A DNA stretch of 64,000 bases from Paratinospora sagittata (lineage: Eukaryota > Streptophyta > Magnoliopsida > Ranunculales > Menispermaceae), in contig CM069600.1 of the NCBI GenBank assembly GCA_035771175.1, forward strand, positions 897,501 through 961,500. Reading direction: 5' to 3'. Below are positions 46,701-60,345 of this stretch, piece by piece (position 1 is the first letter of the stretch; every line of letters begins with the position of its first letter). The notes under the pieces were generated by a model. The model was not told the origin of the DNA and searched no databases. It worked only from the letters and a program-made list of their open reading frames with translations. The translations under genes and the position numbers were made by a program.

Positions 46701-49700
46701 AATCTTCAAACCACACTTCATTTTGTATATTTGGAGAAGAGCTTAATTGTTCTAGAGAGATCTATAAGTCAATATCAAGATTATTCCCCATTTCGCAAAC
46801 CATAAATCATTTTGTATATTTTGGTTCATTTGGCATTTGCACTGAAGATTACATAGTTTAGTTCGAGATGGGCTACTATTTTGCTTTTGTTATTTAAATG
46901 TCTATCACATTGTTTTATTTATTAGAGTTCATCTTGGGCGGTTATGGTGGGAGTAAGTCTTTAATTTTTTAATTGATTCAATGCTTAATTAGCTGCAATT
47001 AGGCAAGTGAATATTGTTGGATATAAATCACTAGAATTAGGTTTTCTCTTCCCATCATTATCGAGAAGTGTCTTGCTACATTGTACAAACCTTAGTCAAT
47101 GAACAAAGATTTTTGCTATGATATAGGGATGGAACTGTTGATATTTAGATGACTTTTTATATTTTTGAAAACAACCACTTGTTTCAAATTAATTGGATCT
47201 TGTCTAGAAAGTGAAACTTGAGGGAAGTTAACGAATGAATTGTCGCTGTTTGTCTCCAAATGCTATTGTGGGGAAGGTGTTTGTGTTAGATTGTGATGTT
47301 GTGAGATTGAAGACAAATTGTGACATCCTTCCCTTTGAAAACCAGTGTGTTTACAAGTTTTCCCTCACTTATTTCCATTAGAAAACTGTAAATGGGAGCA
47401 GGATTAAGTATTTCGCTAGTTAATAATCTAACAAAGAAGTCAAGGTAATTCAAGTTGATTCTTGGACTAAGAAGTCCAGGTTTGTGATTAGAGCTATTAG
47501 GTTGGTTCAATTTTGATTGATCAGTGTTGGCTCACAGTGCAATGGAGAACACAACAATACAAGTACTCTAAAAGCTCAAGGTCTAACATGGAAGCATCAA
47601 TGCTTTTTGTGCCATGGTTAATAGAAGTGTAAAAAAGTTTTATCAATGTTGCCTATGCTTGGATACTATATTAGCTTGGTAATTGATGACTCCTTTGACA
47701 AGCCAATCAACTTCACAGGTATTTAGTTTCGAGAGATGATATTGAAATGATTTAGTTTCCCTTATCTATAGTTAGGAAGTCAAACCATATGTTAAAAATG
47801 GGAACTTTTCTATCATTGTCAAATTACCTGCTCTAGATAGTGCCTTATGAAATTAGATCTTTTGAATGAGGGTAAGGTGGCAATTGTGCTCCAGAACTCC
47901 AATGTTGGAGCCTCATGGGCTTGGGATGGAATATGATCAGGTCCAGTCACAATGCAACCGTGAGTGTTGCTTCTTTCATTTCATTTTCTTCTTCTTCTTT
48001 TCGTTTGAATTGAACTGGTTGAGGTTGATCTGTAGTGGATAGTATTTTTGTCCATGGAGATGTTATGTTTGTAATGGACCTAATGGTTGCCAACAGTAAC
48101 TTTGTTTAGTAATTAAAGTACAATATTTAAGGTGGCCTGGTGCTAGCTGCTTATGGTTAACTTATGGTGATATATCTGCTTATTCATTTATCTATTTGGG
48201 CAAAGTTACCTTCTTTCTCATCTTTTCTTGTTGATATGAGTTAGTATCTTTGAACAGCTTAGGAAATGGAATGAGCGATGGATGATCCTAGACCCAACCA
48301 CCGGAAAAATGGAATACAAGTAAGTACTCCAGTATGCTTCAAATAAGATTTCCATTTTCAAGCATATTATTTCCCCACTTTTTCCCCCCAAAATATATCA
48401 TTGTTGAAGGAGCATTACATTCTAATTGTGACTTCTATTTGCAATTTTCTAGGATGCGGAGAAATGAGCCAGTTATCAAGGGATCCATTATATTTGATGC
48501 AAATAGCACAATTACCATATCTCCTGTCAACTTCCAGTAAGATAGATTATCAAAAAAGAATGATGCCTTTGGTTGCTATATCAATGCATAGAGATTACTT
48601 ATCTATAGATTTTTTTTTTTTTTAATCTAAGATGCTTTCTTATTTGCCTTCTTGTGCAGTGGACTACCAAAATATGACGGCTGCTGTGTTTGTATCCTCA
48701 CACAACATTTTAACTCTAACAACCATCTGTGTATTGATGGATCTACATGCATAATGTTATTTGTACTTCTTGACTTCTCTTACTAGATATTGCAACCCCA
48801 CAAAAAAAGGAGTATTTCTTGTGTGCTGAGACTCCTGGTGCTGCTAGAGCTTGGGTATCAACTTTACAGTAAGTATATAGAGCTTTCTTGTGTTTCTATA
48901 TTGTAGAAGGAATATAAGTTTACAAATTTTTAGGTCACTTTAGCTTTTTGATGGCTTTTGTTAGTAAATTTGTATTTATTGTGAATGTAATTTGTGTATG
49001 TGGACATTTCTTTATGCCCTTGTTTAAAATTACATATGGAAAACAAAAGTAGCGATGGTGTGGAAATATAGAAACAACATGTTAATAAATTAGGTGTAAT
49101 GGACTAATGGGAATGTTAATGTCAGGATGAGATGTGGTAAAACATTAAAACATAAATTTATAAATGACCGTATTTGAGCAATGGTATGAGTAGACTCAGT
49201 TGGAGAAATTGAAAATTGACCTATTAAGATGGAGAAATTTATAAATGACCGTATTTGAGCAATGGTATATGTAACAAAAACAATTAGCTGCACTAGTTAA
49301 GAAGAGTAATGGATTGATAATTCACGGTAATGATAGAGGAAGAGGATGGTCTAAAATAATATGGATATGGATAATTATAAAAGATAATTGTGACCTTAGT
49401 CAAGTTCTTTATTTCCTTCTTTTTTAAACATCCGATACACACATAACACCCGTTCCACCCTACGAGGATGCTATACACCTAGTACATCTATTGGCTTGGT
49501 GTTGAATGGTCTGTCATTCTTTTTATTGGTTGGAGATTGTTGTGTTAAGAAATTTCATTCAGTACAAATTTAATATTCTGAAACATTTGCTGCCTCTTTC
49601 CTTGTATCATTTGAAATTAAGATGCTTCTTCTTCTTTTTCTTTTTCTTTTTGGAATATTTCATAGAAATTGTGCCAACAAATTCTCCTGCCACTTCACAT

Positions 49701-52700
49701 TTATCTATTCTTCATGTTTATGTTCTATTAACTGAATACTTGTTATACCAGCAGCTTTTATTTTTTTGTAGCCGCAGTTGTATCATTTCTGATTATTGTT
49801 CTTGACTGTTCATCAAATAGTGCAACACAATTGGTTCTGAAGGCCCATAAAGAAGCTGTAAATTCATTAAGTGGGAATGGCTCTGCAAAATTAGGAACTG
49901 TGGCAACTGTAGTTGCTGCTGCAAATTCAACAGCCCTTGAATCTACTAAAGAAATTGAAGCGGCAATGAGGATATGTATGAGAGCTGCTCTCGGCATTGT
50001 TAGCAATCGGATTAATGAAGCTCCAATGGATGATCTGGCAATTATGAAGGTATGTTGGTTGCTTTACATGTCTTATGTTAATTATTCATTTTAGTTTGGT
50101 TCCCATATATCATAAAGAAGATATGTTGGTTGCTTTGCATGTCTTATGTTGATTTATTCATTTTAGTTTAGTTCTCGTATATCCTAGAAGAGTTACAAGT
50201 GCACCCATAGAGTGTTTGAGGGATATCTTGGTTTTATCCTTATTTTTATAAGAACTAAATATTAACCTCCTTTTGTAAAAACTAGAAGAGCCAAGCCTTA
50301 GTGCAAAGGTTGAGGTTGCTTCATTGTGACCTGGAGGCCACAACTTCAAATCTTGAAACAACCTCTCCAATGTGGAGGTAAGGGCCTGCGTGCATCTTCT
50401 GTTCACAATGGCGGGAGCCTCATGCACTTGTACCCCGTTTTGATTTTTCAAACAAAAATTGAACCAGATTTTGTAAAGAGGCTTTAAATCAGGCTAACAA
50501 GGTCTTAAGTCATACACTGAACCAAACTAAACCAATTTTACCAGTTCCGTTCATTTTTGTTTTCAGCCCTATCTACGCATACTTGCAACCATGTCACTAG
50601 AAAAGTATTTGACTATGAATATCCTCAAAAATGAATCATACAAGAGGAAAGTCTTTGCAAATCATTAGAAATAGTGCAATAGTTTTCTATTTCAACTTAC
50701 TTGGCCTGTCCTTTTCATTTTCTTATTCTTTGCATCAGCAGCATGTTCATGAAATTATATGTTTTTATCATGGACTCAGATAACTTCGTTTTTCTTTTTG
50801 GAAAAAAAAAAAGAAAAAAAAAAGGTTAAGTAGCATACTGTGTGGTTTCATGAAAAATTTAGATGTGCAAAATTTTAAATTCTTTGGTTACGAGTGTTTG
50901 GTAATACTCAGCATTACCACTAATATACTTGTGAGGGCAGAGTTACATTGTAAGATGAAACAATTGTAGTTAAACTACACTGTAAAAGATTCACATGTCT
51001 AATCTGTTTATGGAGTTGAATCCAACAAGATCTTCAGACTTAAACATACTTAAACATGGAATCACACGTTTTAAAGCTGACAACAAGCTTGCAGTTTAAG
51101 GAGAAATTCTTTATTTTAGTTCTCCCGTAAAAGTGAAGCAATTGCATGTTGATGGAGGCTTAAAAAGACCTTTAAATCAAGTACAACTCATTACTTAAAC
51201 AAACAACTAAAATGCAACCTAGGCTGTACATATTTTATTCTTATTAATATATAGAATGTTTCTTGTCAAAAAAAAAAAAAACTATTACAAAGTCAATGTA
51301 TAATTCTTACTATTCTAAAACTTCATGGAAGACGTAAAATAATCCTTTGAATTTTATTAGTTTTAGCCAATATAACCTACATAACAGTGATACAATACCT
51401 AGAACTTGCTAAGAATAGCAATATAGGAAATTGCCTTAAGTTCTTAAATTACTGTTAAAACTGCTAAATACTTCTAGTAGTAGTAGTAAAACTGCAGTTT
51501 ACTATAAATTATGTTTCCTATTGATGCCATATTTATAGTATTCTTCTTCTTTATATTTTCCATTAATATGCTTGGTTCTTCCAAATCAGAAGGAACTTGT
51601 CCTCTAGTTTAGTGGAGTGACCATCTTGTGGCAGCAAAGATCCCAAGTAGGCTCTTTTCTGAGGGGACAACTGTGACTTGTGGGATCTTTTTAGTTCATA
51701 TTGATTTGTAGATTCTTGTATAAATTTATTCGTCATGATTTCCATATCTAACTTGCTCGAAGAGGTTGAGGTACACAAAAAGAACTACTGACACATTGTT
51801 TTTCCCATGGATTTTGTTAAGTCACCCCCTCCTTAAAAAGGTATAGAGAAGGATAAGAAGATTGCGATTACACCTTCTTCGTTCCATATTGCCTCTTTTT
51901 TTTTATAAATCTTTTATTTCTTCGATTGATTGGTTTCTATTTTGCAGGAGACACTAAGAGTGAAAGATGAGGAATTGCAACAGTTGGCTCGGGATCTTCG
52001 CGCGCGAGACTCAACCATAAAGGAGATAGCTGATAAGCTTTCTGAGACTGCTGAAGCTGCTGAGGCTGCGGCTACGGCAGCTCACACAATGGATGAACAA
52101 AGGAGAATTGCCTGCACAGAAATTGAGCGTCTTACAAATGATTCACAGAAGCAGCTGGAATCATCCATGTCAAAGGTGTGAATATTTCACTTCATTTCTT
52201 GAACATAGTGTGGAATTTGCCAGTACTATATATATAATCTTTGTTGATAATATGAATCACATATACAATAGAAGATTTTATTTTAATTCTTCGGCATGAA
52301 TCAATTTTAGGCTTGAAAATTACTGTAAAACATTTCAAACATTGATAAGTACTACTTACCCTCTTCACCAGAGAAAGTACATATTTTTATCAGAGGCAAT
52401 TTGGAACCAAAATCTTGTTCCTGATTAGAGCCATTATGAAAGAACCATCAGCTCCTAACTCAACTCAACTGAACTCGGCTTTTTCCCAACTAATACTTAG
52501 TTCCCAAAGTTAAGGAAAATACAGATTTTTTTAAATCTATTTTCTCTTATTCTCTTACAGCACTAGGAAATACGAAGTTTGTGATTCTGATAACTCTGGT
52601 CTAGGGGAAATTGCTAACTCTTATTAGTTTACTCTAGTAATGAACGAGTCGACTAGTTATATGCTTATGGGAGTCCATCGTTGGGTATTTTTTTACCAAT

Positions 52701-55700
52701 GACATTGTGTTGATTGATAATAATGAAGAAGGGTTAAATGCAAAAATATAGAGCTTTTGAGGGACTACTTGAAATTCGTTAAATAGTTGTATTGTGCATT
52801 TAATCTTTTTTTCTTTTTTTTTTGACAAGAAACATAGATTATATTATACATATGATGATAATTAAAACATTTAATCTTTGAAACACGCATGCATCTTTAC
52901 TTGTGATATTCTATGCTTATTTGTCCACTTGATTCATCTCTAATATACTAAAAAAAAACTTGGTTATGAATCTCATGCAACCAATTGGGCTTTTGCTCAC
53001 CTCTATTTTTTTAATTATTGCAGATTTAGGATTGTACTTGGTACTTTAGCATGAGGATTGTAGTTGTTGAGAATAGAGGTCCTAGGAGCGTAATTATAAT
53101 ATTGACTCTAAATGTGATCTATAAAAAACCTATTTTAAATTTGTGTCTATGTGACATGAAGAACTCTAACTTGCACTTGATCTTGTGGGTTTGACCTAAA
53201 GGGTGAGTTAGCTTGGACTAAGATGACTCAGAGGCTCGGTTTATTCAAATTGACCCTAGCATATGATTGAGTAGCGACACTGTGATCGAGTCTATTAGGT
53301 CAAGCTTAGAGGGCCAGGATATGAGAAAGTGATATTTGGGCCAATCACTAGTTGGAAGTGTGTCCACGAGGAAGTGGGGGGTCCTAAGAGGAGTGGATTC
53401 TTCTAGTCCCATGACACCCAAGAGAAAAGGGTTTTTGATCCATGTACATGTGACTAATTATTATTGTTGTTTTTTCCAAGAGTTGATGGTGTGGAAACAA
53501 AACTGGGGTGGCATGGGTCTAAAAGCAAACAATATTCTCACATTGATGATAGGGAAAAGGTTCATCTACTGCTTAACTTATTTAATACTTTTATGGAATT
53601 TACATATATGATATAGTCTAGTGTCTTATAAGTTGGTTACAATCAGTAGTAAATGGTAAAGAAAATGTCTCTTTTATATGTTTTCTTTTCAGCACTTGTT
53701 GCTCTCTAATGGTGTTTTGATATTAATAAGATTCATTTTCTAGGTTATCATTATAGAGACATATGTTGAAGTCTTTCTCCACTGTTCATGAACTAGGATG
53801 AGATTGAGGATCCTTCCTTTTTGTTTCTTTATTCTTTTAATTTTTTGTGGGAATTGCCACCAAATGGACTTGTTTTGCTGTCAATACATCTACTCATTTT
53901 ACTCTTAGATCCTTCCTGATTTAGATCTTATTATCTTTTGATGACATTCTATGTTACTTTGGATGTTCTAACTTCCATTGAGTTTGGGTTTCTTACCAGT
54001 TGAGAGCATCTGAGGAAAAAGTTTGGTTTCTGAGTAAGGAGAGAGATGAACTTCTGAAGCAAAGAGACTCTGCCTTTCGTGAGGCTCAAATGTGGCGCTC
54101 AGAGCTAGGAAAAGCTAGAGAACATGTTGTTATATTAGAAGGAGCCGTTGTTAGAGCTGAAGAGAGAGCAAGGGTTGCAGAGGCAGATTCTGAAGCTAAG
54201 GCAAAGGAGGCAATGGAGAAGGAGTTAGCTGCTGCCAAAAGCAATGAGGAGCTTCTAGCACATATTGCCATGTTACAAGCACAAGTTCAAAGGTTTTACA
54301 TTTGATCTCCTTTGATTACATTAGATTTACATTTGAATAACTTTCCTCCATGTTTTAGTTCCTGATTTTTCTCTTGAATTATATTTATTTTATTCTTTAG
54401 AGGAACATGTGTCAATTGTTTGTATTATAACATATCAATCATGCTCAATGTTTAAAAAAAAAAAATCATGAGGTCTAATTGAAGCACAAGCCTCAAATTT
54501 TTTTAAAAGTAATACATAAAAAAATTAAGAAAAACTTTTAGTTAATACTTAATACAAGATGCATATAGAACAATGTGTTCTCTCTCTCTCTCTACACGCG
54601 CGTGCACACACACACAAAAATATATCAAACTCCTCCTTGGCCGGTTTCAAGCCCGGGTAAAGGAGGAGGGTTGCGTTAGGTAGCTGGCAGTCAATGTAAA
54701 ACTTTGTCGGAACAATTGTGACATAAATCTTAATCAAACTACACGAAAGGCTAGGACGTCCCCGCTTCTTGTAATTAAATGCGGACATAACCTTTGATAG
54801 AATGGAGTGTAGGAAGTGAATTCATGTAACCTATATACAACACACGGACGCACGAGCTTCTCTTTTTGAAAATGTCTGTGTGTGGGGAGAAGCACTACTT
54901 TTAATTTGCTTGGAGTGTGAACAAGATATTTCAACGTTAGTGAAGCCGTTTTCTTCAATGGGCTCCTAAATCTTTTATGAAATGTCCAAAGCAAAAATAG
55001 TATGGTATCATGAGATTAAGAAGTAAGAACCATGAAACATGTCATTCTGGCTCCAATGGAGCTACCACCTCTCTGGAATTGCAATTTTTTCGTCTCATAG
55101 GGAGTAAACCTAGGAAGCAGGTCCTGGAAACTAGCCCACCCTAGTTATTGGCATGTTGAACCAGTTCCGAACTACCCGTTTATGTTTTAACCGTTTATCA
55201 TTAGTATTTAGTTCCCACACCTCCATTCTGCAGTTCCCAGCTCCAGTTATGTTATGATTTACAATTCACTTCTAATTGTACTTGGACAAATTTGATTGAT
55301 AGATCAGGGCAGACTTTGTATGTTTTCTTTCTTTTCTATTAAAATTTTGTTTCTTCTCATTAAAAATAAAAAACAAAAATTGATTGATATCTTTTCCTTC
55401 TGAACAGACAACAAACTGATACAAAGCAAGTCTCAGAAGAGAAAACCGAGTCTTGTTCAGATGTTACCAACACTCTTCCATTAACAAAACATGTCGATTT
55501 GTCAGAAGAAAATGTCGACAAAGAATGCCTCAGCATTTCAAGATCAATCCCAGTTTCCAGGGATGGCGTGGTACAAGTGGCTGTTGACCAAGTTGATCTC
55601 CGATCAATTGGAGATGGAGAGTGGAATGACATTAGGGCAACAGATTCAAGGATAGCCGACGTGAGGGAAATAGCCCCTGATGCGGACGGAAGCAGTGTTG

Positions 55701-55771
55701 ATATTTCTGTTGTGAGCCCCCCAATTGGTGATCATCATGAACCTGAAGGAAACTCATATCACCAACCTTGA
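43716..55771 (+). CDS. SWAP70: SWAP70: PH-domain, coiled-coil guanine-exchange-factor-like protein
   Basis: Ten coding exons, all GT-AG, join into 500 residues: 43716-43739, 43906-44010, 48258-48319, 48453-48536, 48660-48691, 48787-48868, 49821-50049, 51948-52175, 54000-54292, 55408-55771. Residues about 44-135 are a PH domain (LRKWNERWMILDPTTGKMEY ... EYFLCAETPGAARAWVSTL). About 220-395 is a long coiled coil (ETLRVKDEELQQLARDLRAR onward), followed by an acidic tail. This is the layout of plant SWAP70, reported in Arabidopsis and rice as a Rho-type GTPase exchange factor acting at membranes. The start ATG (MSSNGSSP) is the first in a good context. Intron 2 is 4.2 kb and holds a LINE fragment and a direct duplication. 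The viral insertion ends 320 bp upstream. Confidence 0.88.
44985..45352. repeat. Direct repeat in SWAP70 intron 2, copy 1
   Basis: Matches 47165-47520 in the same orientation with scattered differences (caaattaattggatcttgtc; aggttggttcaattttgatt). No function suggested; it may be part of an unrecognised element. Confidence 0.75.
45616..46159 (-). mobile_element. 5'-truncated L1-type LINE with 10-bp target duplication
   Basis: The 3' end is the T run at 45619-45631 followed by atcagaaacaag, as in the LINE at 2.66 kb. The minus strand reads the C-terminal zinc-binding region remnants and LWALWLERNDRVFNDSHKD. It is flanked by aaaaggttaa at 45606-45615 and 46160-46169. Lies in SWAP70 intron 2, antisense. 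Confidence 0.8.
47165..47520. repeat. Direct repeat in SWAP70 intron 2, copy 2
   Basis: Partner of 44985-45352. Between the copies lie the LINE fragment and sequence with the common plant phrase ctttgataccattttaaaaac. Confidence 0.75.
50050..51947. other. SWAP70 intron 7
   Basis: 1.9 kb with a short tandem echo of the exon-7 donor region (aagatatgttggttgctttgc near 50118 repeats gtatgttggttgctttacatg at 50050). Nothing else recognised. Confidence 0.45.
52176..53999. other. SWAP70 intron 8
   Basis: 1.8 kb of AT-rich intron. No gene or defined element is supported. Confidence 0.5.
54620..54810 (+). mobile_element. Likely 5' region of an RTE-type LINE, in SWAP70 intron 9
   Basis: The phrases tttcaagcccgggtaaagg, agggttgcgttaggtagctg and aaaactttgtcgg are ones I associate with the leader of plant RTE elements. 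No coding part follows. A CT/CA microsatellite precedes it (54580-54618). Recognition is from memory, so confidence is low. Confidence 0.4.
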
Positions 55772-57889
55772 TACAGTATTAAATGAACTCTTTAAGTCTG
55801 GAATCATCTGTAAAGGTCAGTACCATTTTAGTCCTTTTGTATTCCTTTTTTTGCGGTGACATGGAACTTGGCTTCTATAATGAGCTCCATAGAATATAAC
55901 TTGATTTCTTGCAGGTACCCATTTCAAAACTGTTGTAATCTTAGTCACCTCCAGATGATGTTCTCTTTTCTTTGATAAAATGAATAGATTTGCCATATAA
56001 GAGAATGAAGCCTTCTTTTTTTCTTTTTTCTTTTCTTTTTTTCTTCTTGTGAGAAGAGAAGAGTTGTGATTCTTTGGGAGGAGGATGATATATATATATA
56101 TATAGATCTTCATACAGTCACATGTAGTCAGTTTATTTGTGATATTTGACAGGTTGAATCACCTTGGAGCCAGTTTAAAACTCAAATTGTGCTTTATGCA
56201 CTCTAATTGAACTTGGGTTGATGTGGATCTCTTTATTTACCATGTCAACTATGTTATTTGCTGTTTGGGTTTCAATTTTATATGTTACAAAATATATGAT
56301 TCTCAGATTTTTGATGAAATGAACTTGTGTTATGTAGTCAGTTTACAAATTATATTAAGTATTGCAAGAGTGTCCAAGTCACAGATATTGCCCTTCTATT
56401 GCTAGGTTTAGGTCTTTTTTTCCATCAGCCTGGTTAACAAGATTTTTTTTCTCTGGACTCGCATTGATTCAAGGCTTTACTAATTTACTTAGGCTGCATT
56501 TAGTTCATGATCCGAAAATTAGAATACAACTTAAAAAATAAAAACTCAGAAACAACATTTTATATAAAATAACATGTTTTTTTTTTTTGTAAATTTTAAA
56601 AAGTTATTTTTGGGTTTCAACTAACCAAAGTGTTTTCTGTCCTTTAAAATGTTTTGATACTGAAAATTATATTTGAATTATAAATCAAACGCCGCCTTAA
56701 TTTGCAGCTTTTGGCACTATTTTAATATTGAGAATATGGAAATAACTTGTCAAAAAAGGGCTTTTGGCACTATATATAGTACCCCTAGCACAGTCCTAAA
56801 TATAATAAATATAAATACATTAACTATAGATTTATTACCATAAGGTTTGAGAATATAGAGATGCATAAGTTATTTGTAGACATTTGGTCATCAGGGAAAT
56901 GTTAATTTAACTGTAAAGTTTTGTAATTATATGTGTAATTATATATGTATATTTATTAAATTATTTTTTATACATCTCGAGATGTATAAAATATTAATAT
57001 TTAATAAATATGTATATAAAGTTGTACATGTAGTTATAAAAATTACAATTAGATTAATATTTTCTTCAGTCATCATAAAGCACCTAAATTGATTTTCAAT
57101 TAAGATGTTAATTTTAATGCCCAACTCAATTGAGATTTATATCTTTACTTCAACGTTTGGACGCACAATAGTGCAAATTCTGAGGTCATGATTTCAAATT
57201 AAATTTATAACAAAATGATTATATTTTATAGTTAAAGTTTTTATTTCTTTTCATACTTAATATTGATTTATATATATTTTTATCTTCTACAAACTCAGTA
57301 AAATATTTTTAAGCATAATTCAGCCCCAATCTTAAAATAAAAAATCAAACTATCTTAAAATCCCAACCAATTTTTTTTTTTTTTGGTTTATGACTCCTTG
57401 GTAGACTATTCTGGAGTTTGAAACTAAAGAGTTTGTTGGGTGTCCATCTCAAAAGTGGGCAGATAAGTGTAGACACGAACTCAAACTTGAATTAGAGACC
57501 TCGCATTTCAACCACTATTTATAATTTATCCTTCGTTCAACAAGGTAACCTGGCTTTAGGTAAATAAATATATCTTTAAAGGTTAAATAACTTTATTCTA
57601 ATATCATGGTAGGGATTTACATAGGTTGGGTTGAGTCTATTTTAGACTAAAACCCAATTTAATCTAACCCAACTCAATCAAAACTAGCTTTAATTTAAGT
57701 TGGGTTGGATTGAGTTGTCAATCGATTTGACTTTAAACCTAATCTTTAGTCAATTTTAAACTACACTTAACTTTAATTAGGGGCCAACTTTTGAGCTCCA
57801 TTTGGTACAACTTTAAATGTTTTAGTCTTAAATTAAAGATTTTTAGCACTAATATCTCAATCTATTTAAAATTGTCAACTATTATTATT
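55772..57889. other. SWAP70 3' region and intergenic DNA
   Basis: The first few hundred bases are probably the SWAP70 3' UTR. A C-rich/T-rich run near 56010-56045 and short TA run near 56090 follow. No gene seen. Confidence 0.4.
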
Positions 57890-58318
57890 ACAAGAAAAAG
57901 ATAACACCTACTGCATGGGCAATAGTCAAGAAAGGCTGCGGACAAAATTAGGCAGAGAAGGCTGCGGCATCTCTCAACAAAATTAGGCAGAAGACATCTC
58001 TCAGAGGACAAAATTAGGCAGAATTGTTGTTTATATGGGAAGATGAAAATGGTTTTTTGGCTGAGGACAAAATTAGGCAGAATTGTTATTTGTATGGGAA
58101 GATGAAAATGATTTTTTGGCTGAGGAAAAAATTAGGCAGAATTGTTATTTGTATGGGAAGATGAAAATGGTTTTTTGGCTGAATGTAACTATCAGAGATT
58201 TGTACTAATTATAATTAAAAGTAATTATTGTAAGAATAGTTGTGGATAAGTTTTGATATATTTGTTGCTGAGGTGGCGTGCTGAAGAGCCTCCGTTGGAG
58301 TGAATTATTAAGTATATA

Positions 58319-58320
<2 letters not shown>
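57890..58320. repeat. Fourth copy of the palindrome repeat family with 63-bp triplication
   Basis: It starts with agataacacc and gcatgggcaatagtcaagaa as at 31990 and 33940, then has three direct copies of a 60-65 bp unit (aaattaggcagaattgtt; gggaagatgaaaatg) at about 58010-58185. The end, ctgaggtggcgtgctgaagag to tattaagtatata, matches 34515-34575 beside the virus. Confidence 0.7.

Positions 58321-58382
<62 letters not shown>
58318..58382. repeat. (TA)n microsatellite
   Basis: About 30 uninterrupted TA units. The short frames crossing it, encoding alternating Tyr-Ile, are not genes. Confidence 0.95.
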
Positions 58383-58890
58383 AAGATACTGTGCAAGGAG
58401 CATTCGTCAACACAATTTCTCAATTAACTTAGAAGGAAACAAGTTAACAAGATTAAAAAATAGAATTAGTGTTTTACATTTTTAGAAGTAGTTCGATTTA
58501 AGTCGGATTAGTCAAGTTTTAGTATTGTGAACCTATGGCTTAACTTAAATTAATAGAATTGGACATTTTAAAATTCAACCCAACCTAATAATTTTATTTC
58601 AATTCAACCACGTTGGTTGGGTTAATGTACACCCTTAAAAATTACTTGTTTTTTTTTAAATATTAATTTAATTATAATTTTTGTAATTACATATACGACA
58701 TATGTATATTTATTAAATATTAAAATTTTATATATTTTAAAATATATAATAAATAATTTTATAAATATACATTTATAATTAAACGTGCAATTACAAAAAA
58801 TTATAATTAAATTAATATTTATTATTATTTTATTTTTTTTGGAATTAAGTCCGGTTGGACCGGACCGGGGTGTAAATAACATGAAAGGCG
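58383..58890. other. Intergenic AT-rich DNA
   Basis: Very AT-rich; no gene seen. The TIM14 promoter is probably in the last part (tacatatatatc near 58970). Confidence 0.4.
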
Positions 58891-60345
58891 GTCCACAGTT
58901 TCCAACATCAAGGCGGTTTTCTGGTTTTCTTCTCTTTTTCTTTTCTTGCGCAACAAGCCGAAAATCATGTACATATATATCTTCGTTCGTGTGATTTCTC
59001 TGTTATCAGCGTAAAGTGATTTGAAGTAGCAAGAAGAAGAGACAACAGGTAACGCCATGGTCTAGGGTTTTTTATTATACATAGCTTTGTTCTTTTAATC
59101 TTCTTATTGTATCTGTTGATGGTTTAATAATTTGTTAGTATTTTTTGTTTAGTTAATTTTAGGTTTTCTTTACTTTGTGAGGATTCGAATGATACAGAGG
59201 ATGGATTGAATGAGACTTGTTCGGATATTTATTTAGGTTGTACAAATTGGATGTTGTTTCTCTAGCTATGGATGATGTGAACCCACTTCTTACAAATAAA
59301 TAAAATAAAAAGAAAGAGAAAAAAGAAAGATAATTGGCTTAATTGAGGGATCCAAGACCTCTAAATGGTTCATTTATTCAAAGGAACCAAAACCTCCAAT
59401 AGATTAGAACATGACTTTGTGAATAATTTTCCGCTCTCCTTTCTAATTGATTCTTTCTCTTTAAATAGAAAATTACAGCACCCACAAATCTTAAAAACTA
59501 GCCCATGCGACCCATGTTCGCCACATACATTACCTCATTTTCTATACCCACACACTCATGTTCTACAACATAGCTATATTTAACTAATTAATAAAAATAT
59601 TTCTGGAAACAAGCTTGATTTTTAGATAGGTAGAAGCTCCGGATTTGTTGAATTATAGAAGGGATTAAGCCTTAAAAGTGTTATGATACAAGTCTTGAAA
59701 ATTTTATTAACAATTGAGATTTGATCATATCGAAGGATATAGGAAATTTACGTGCTTATTCTAAATCTATTTGTTTGAGCTGACCCCATGTGATGCAGGA
59801 TATGCATGAGTAGTGTCAGAGTCTAATTAGAATTTCCTTAATTTTTTTTTTTTTTTTTTTCATATTTTGTTTAGGATTTTGGATAGAGTTTGAGTTTGTT
59901 TAAGAGTCCTAATTAGTGTCAGTTTAGATGTCATATTAATCTATAAATATTTTAGGATGTGATTGAGAAGTCACCGAATTATTGATTGAAATATTGAATT
60001 GCTTTCTTGATCTTTCTCTCTTGTTCTTTCTTCTTACGGTTTCTACAGCACCATGTAGTTGGGGAAAGACTTAGTTGAGTTGTGTGTTTAATTAAACATA
60101 TTTCTCTGCCAATTTTAAGTATTTCGATATTTTAAGCTCTATGTTTGCTTAGATGGCTTACCATATGTGATGTGCCATAAAATTGATGGTAAATCATAGT
60201 AAGTGTAATAGTAATGGCAGCAGTAGTTAACAAGTATCTTCATTATTATTGTTATTAGTTTGTTTTTGTCCTTTATTGTGTTACTTACAAGTTTGTTTCA
60301 TTGCAGTTGCAGGTTCAAATTTGTAATAGTTCAAGCTATTGGGAA

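Noticed and set aside
50158..50451. 97-codon minus-strand frame in SWAP70 intron 7
   Set aside because: Lies in an intron and has no recognisable domain; probably repeat sequence.
58205..58423. Two frames with long Tyr-Ile runs
   Set aside because: Translation of the TA microsatellite.
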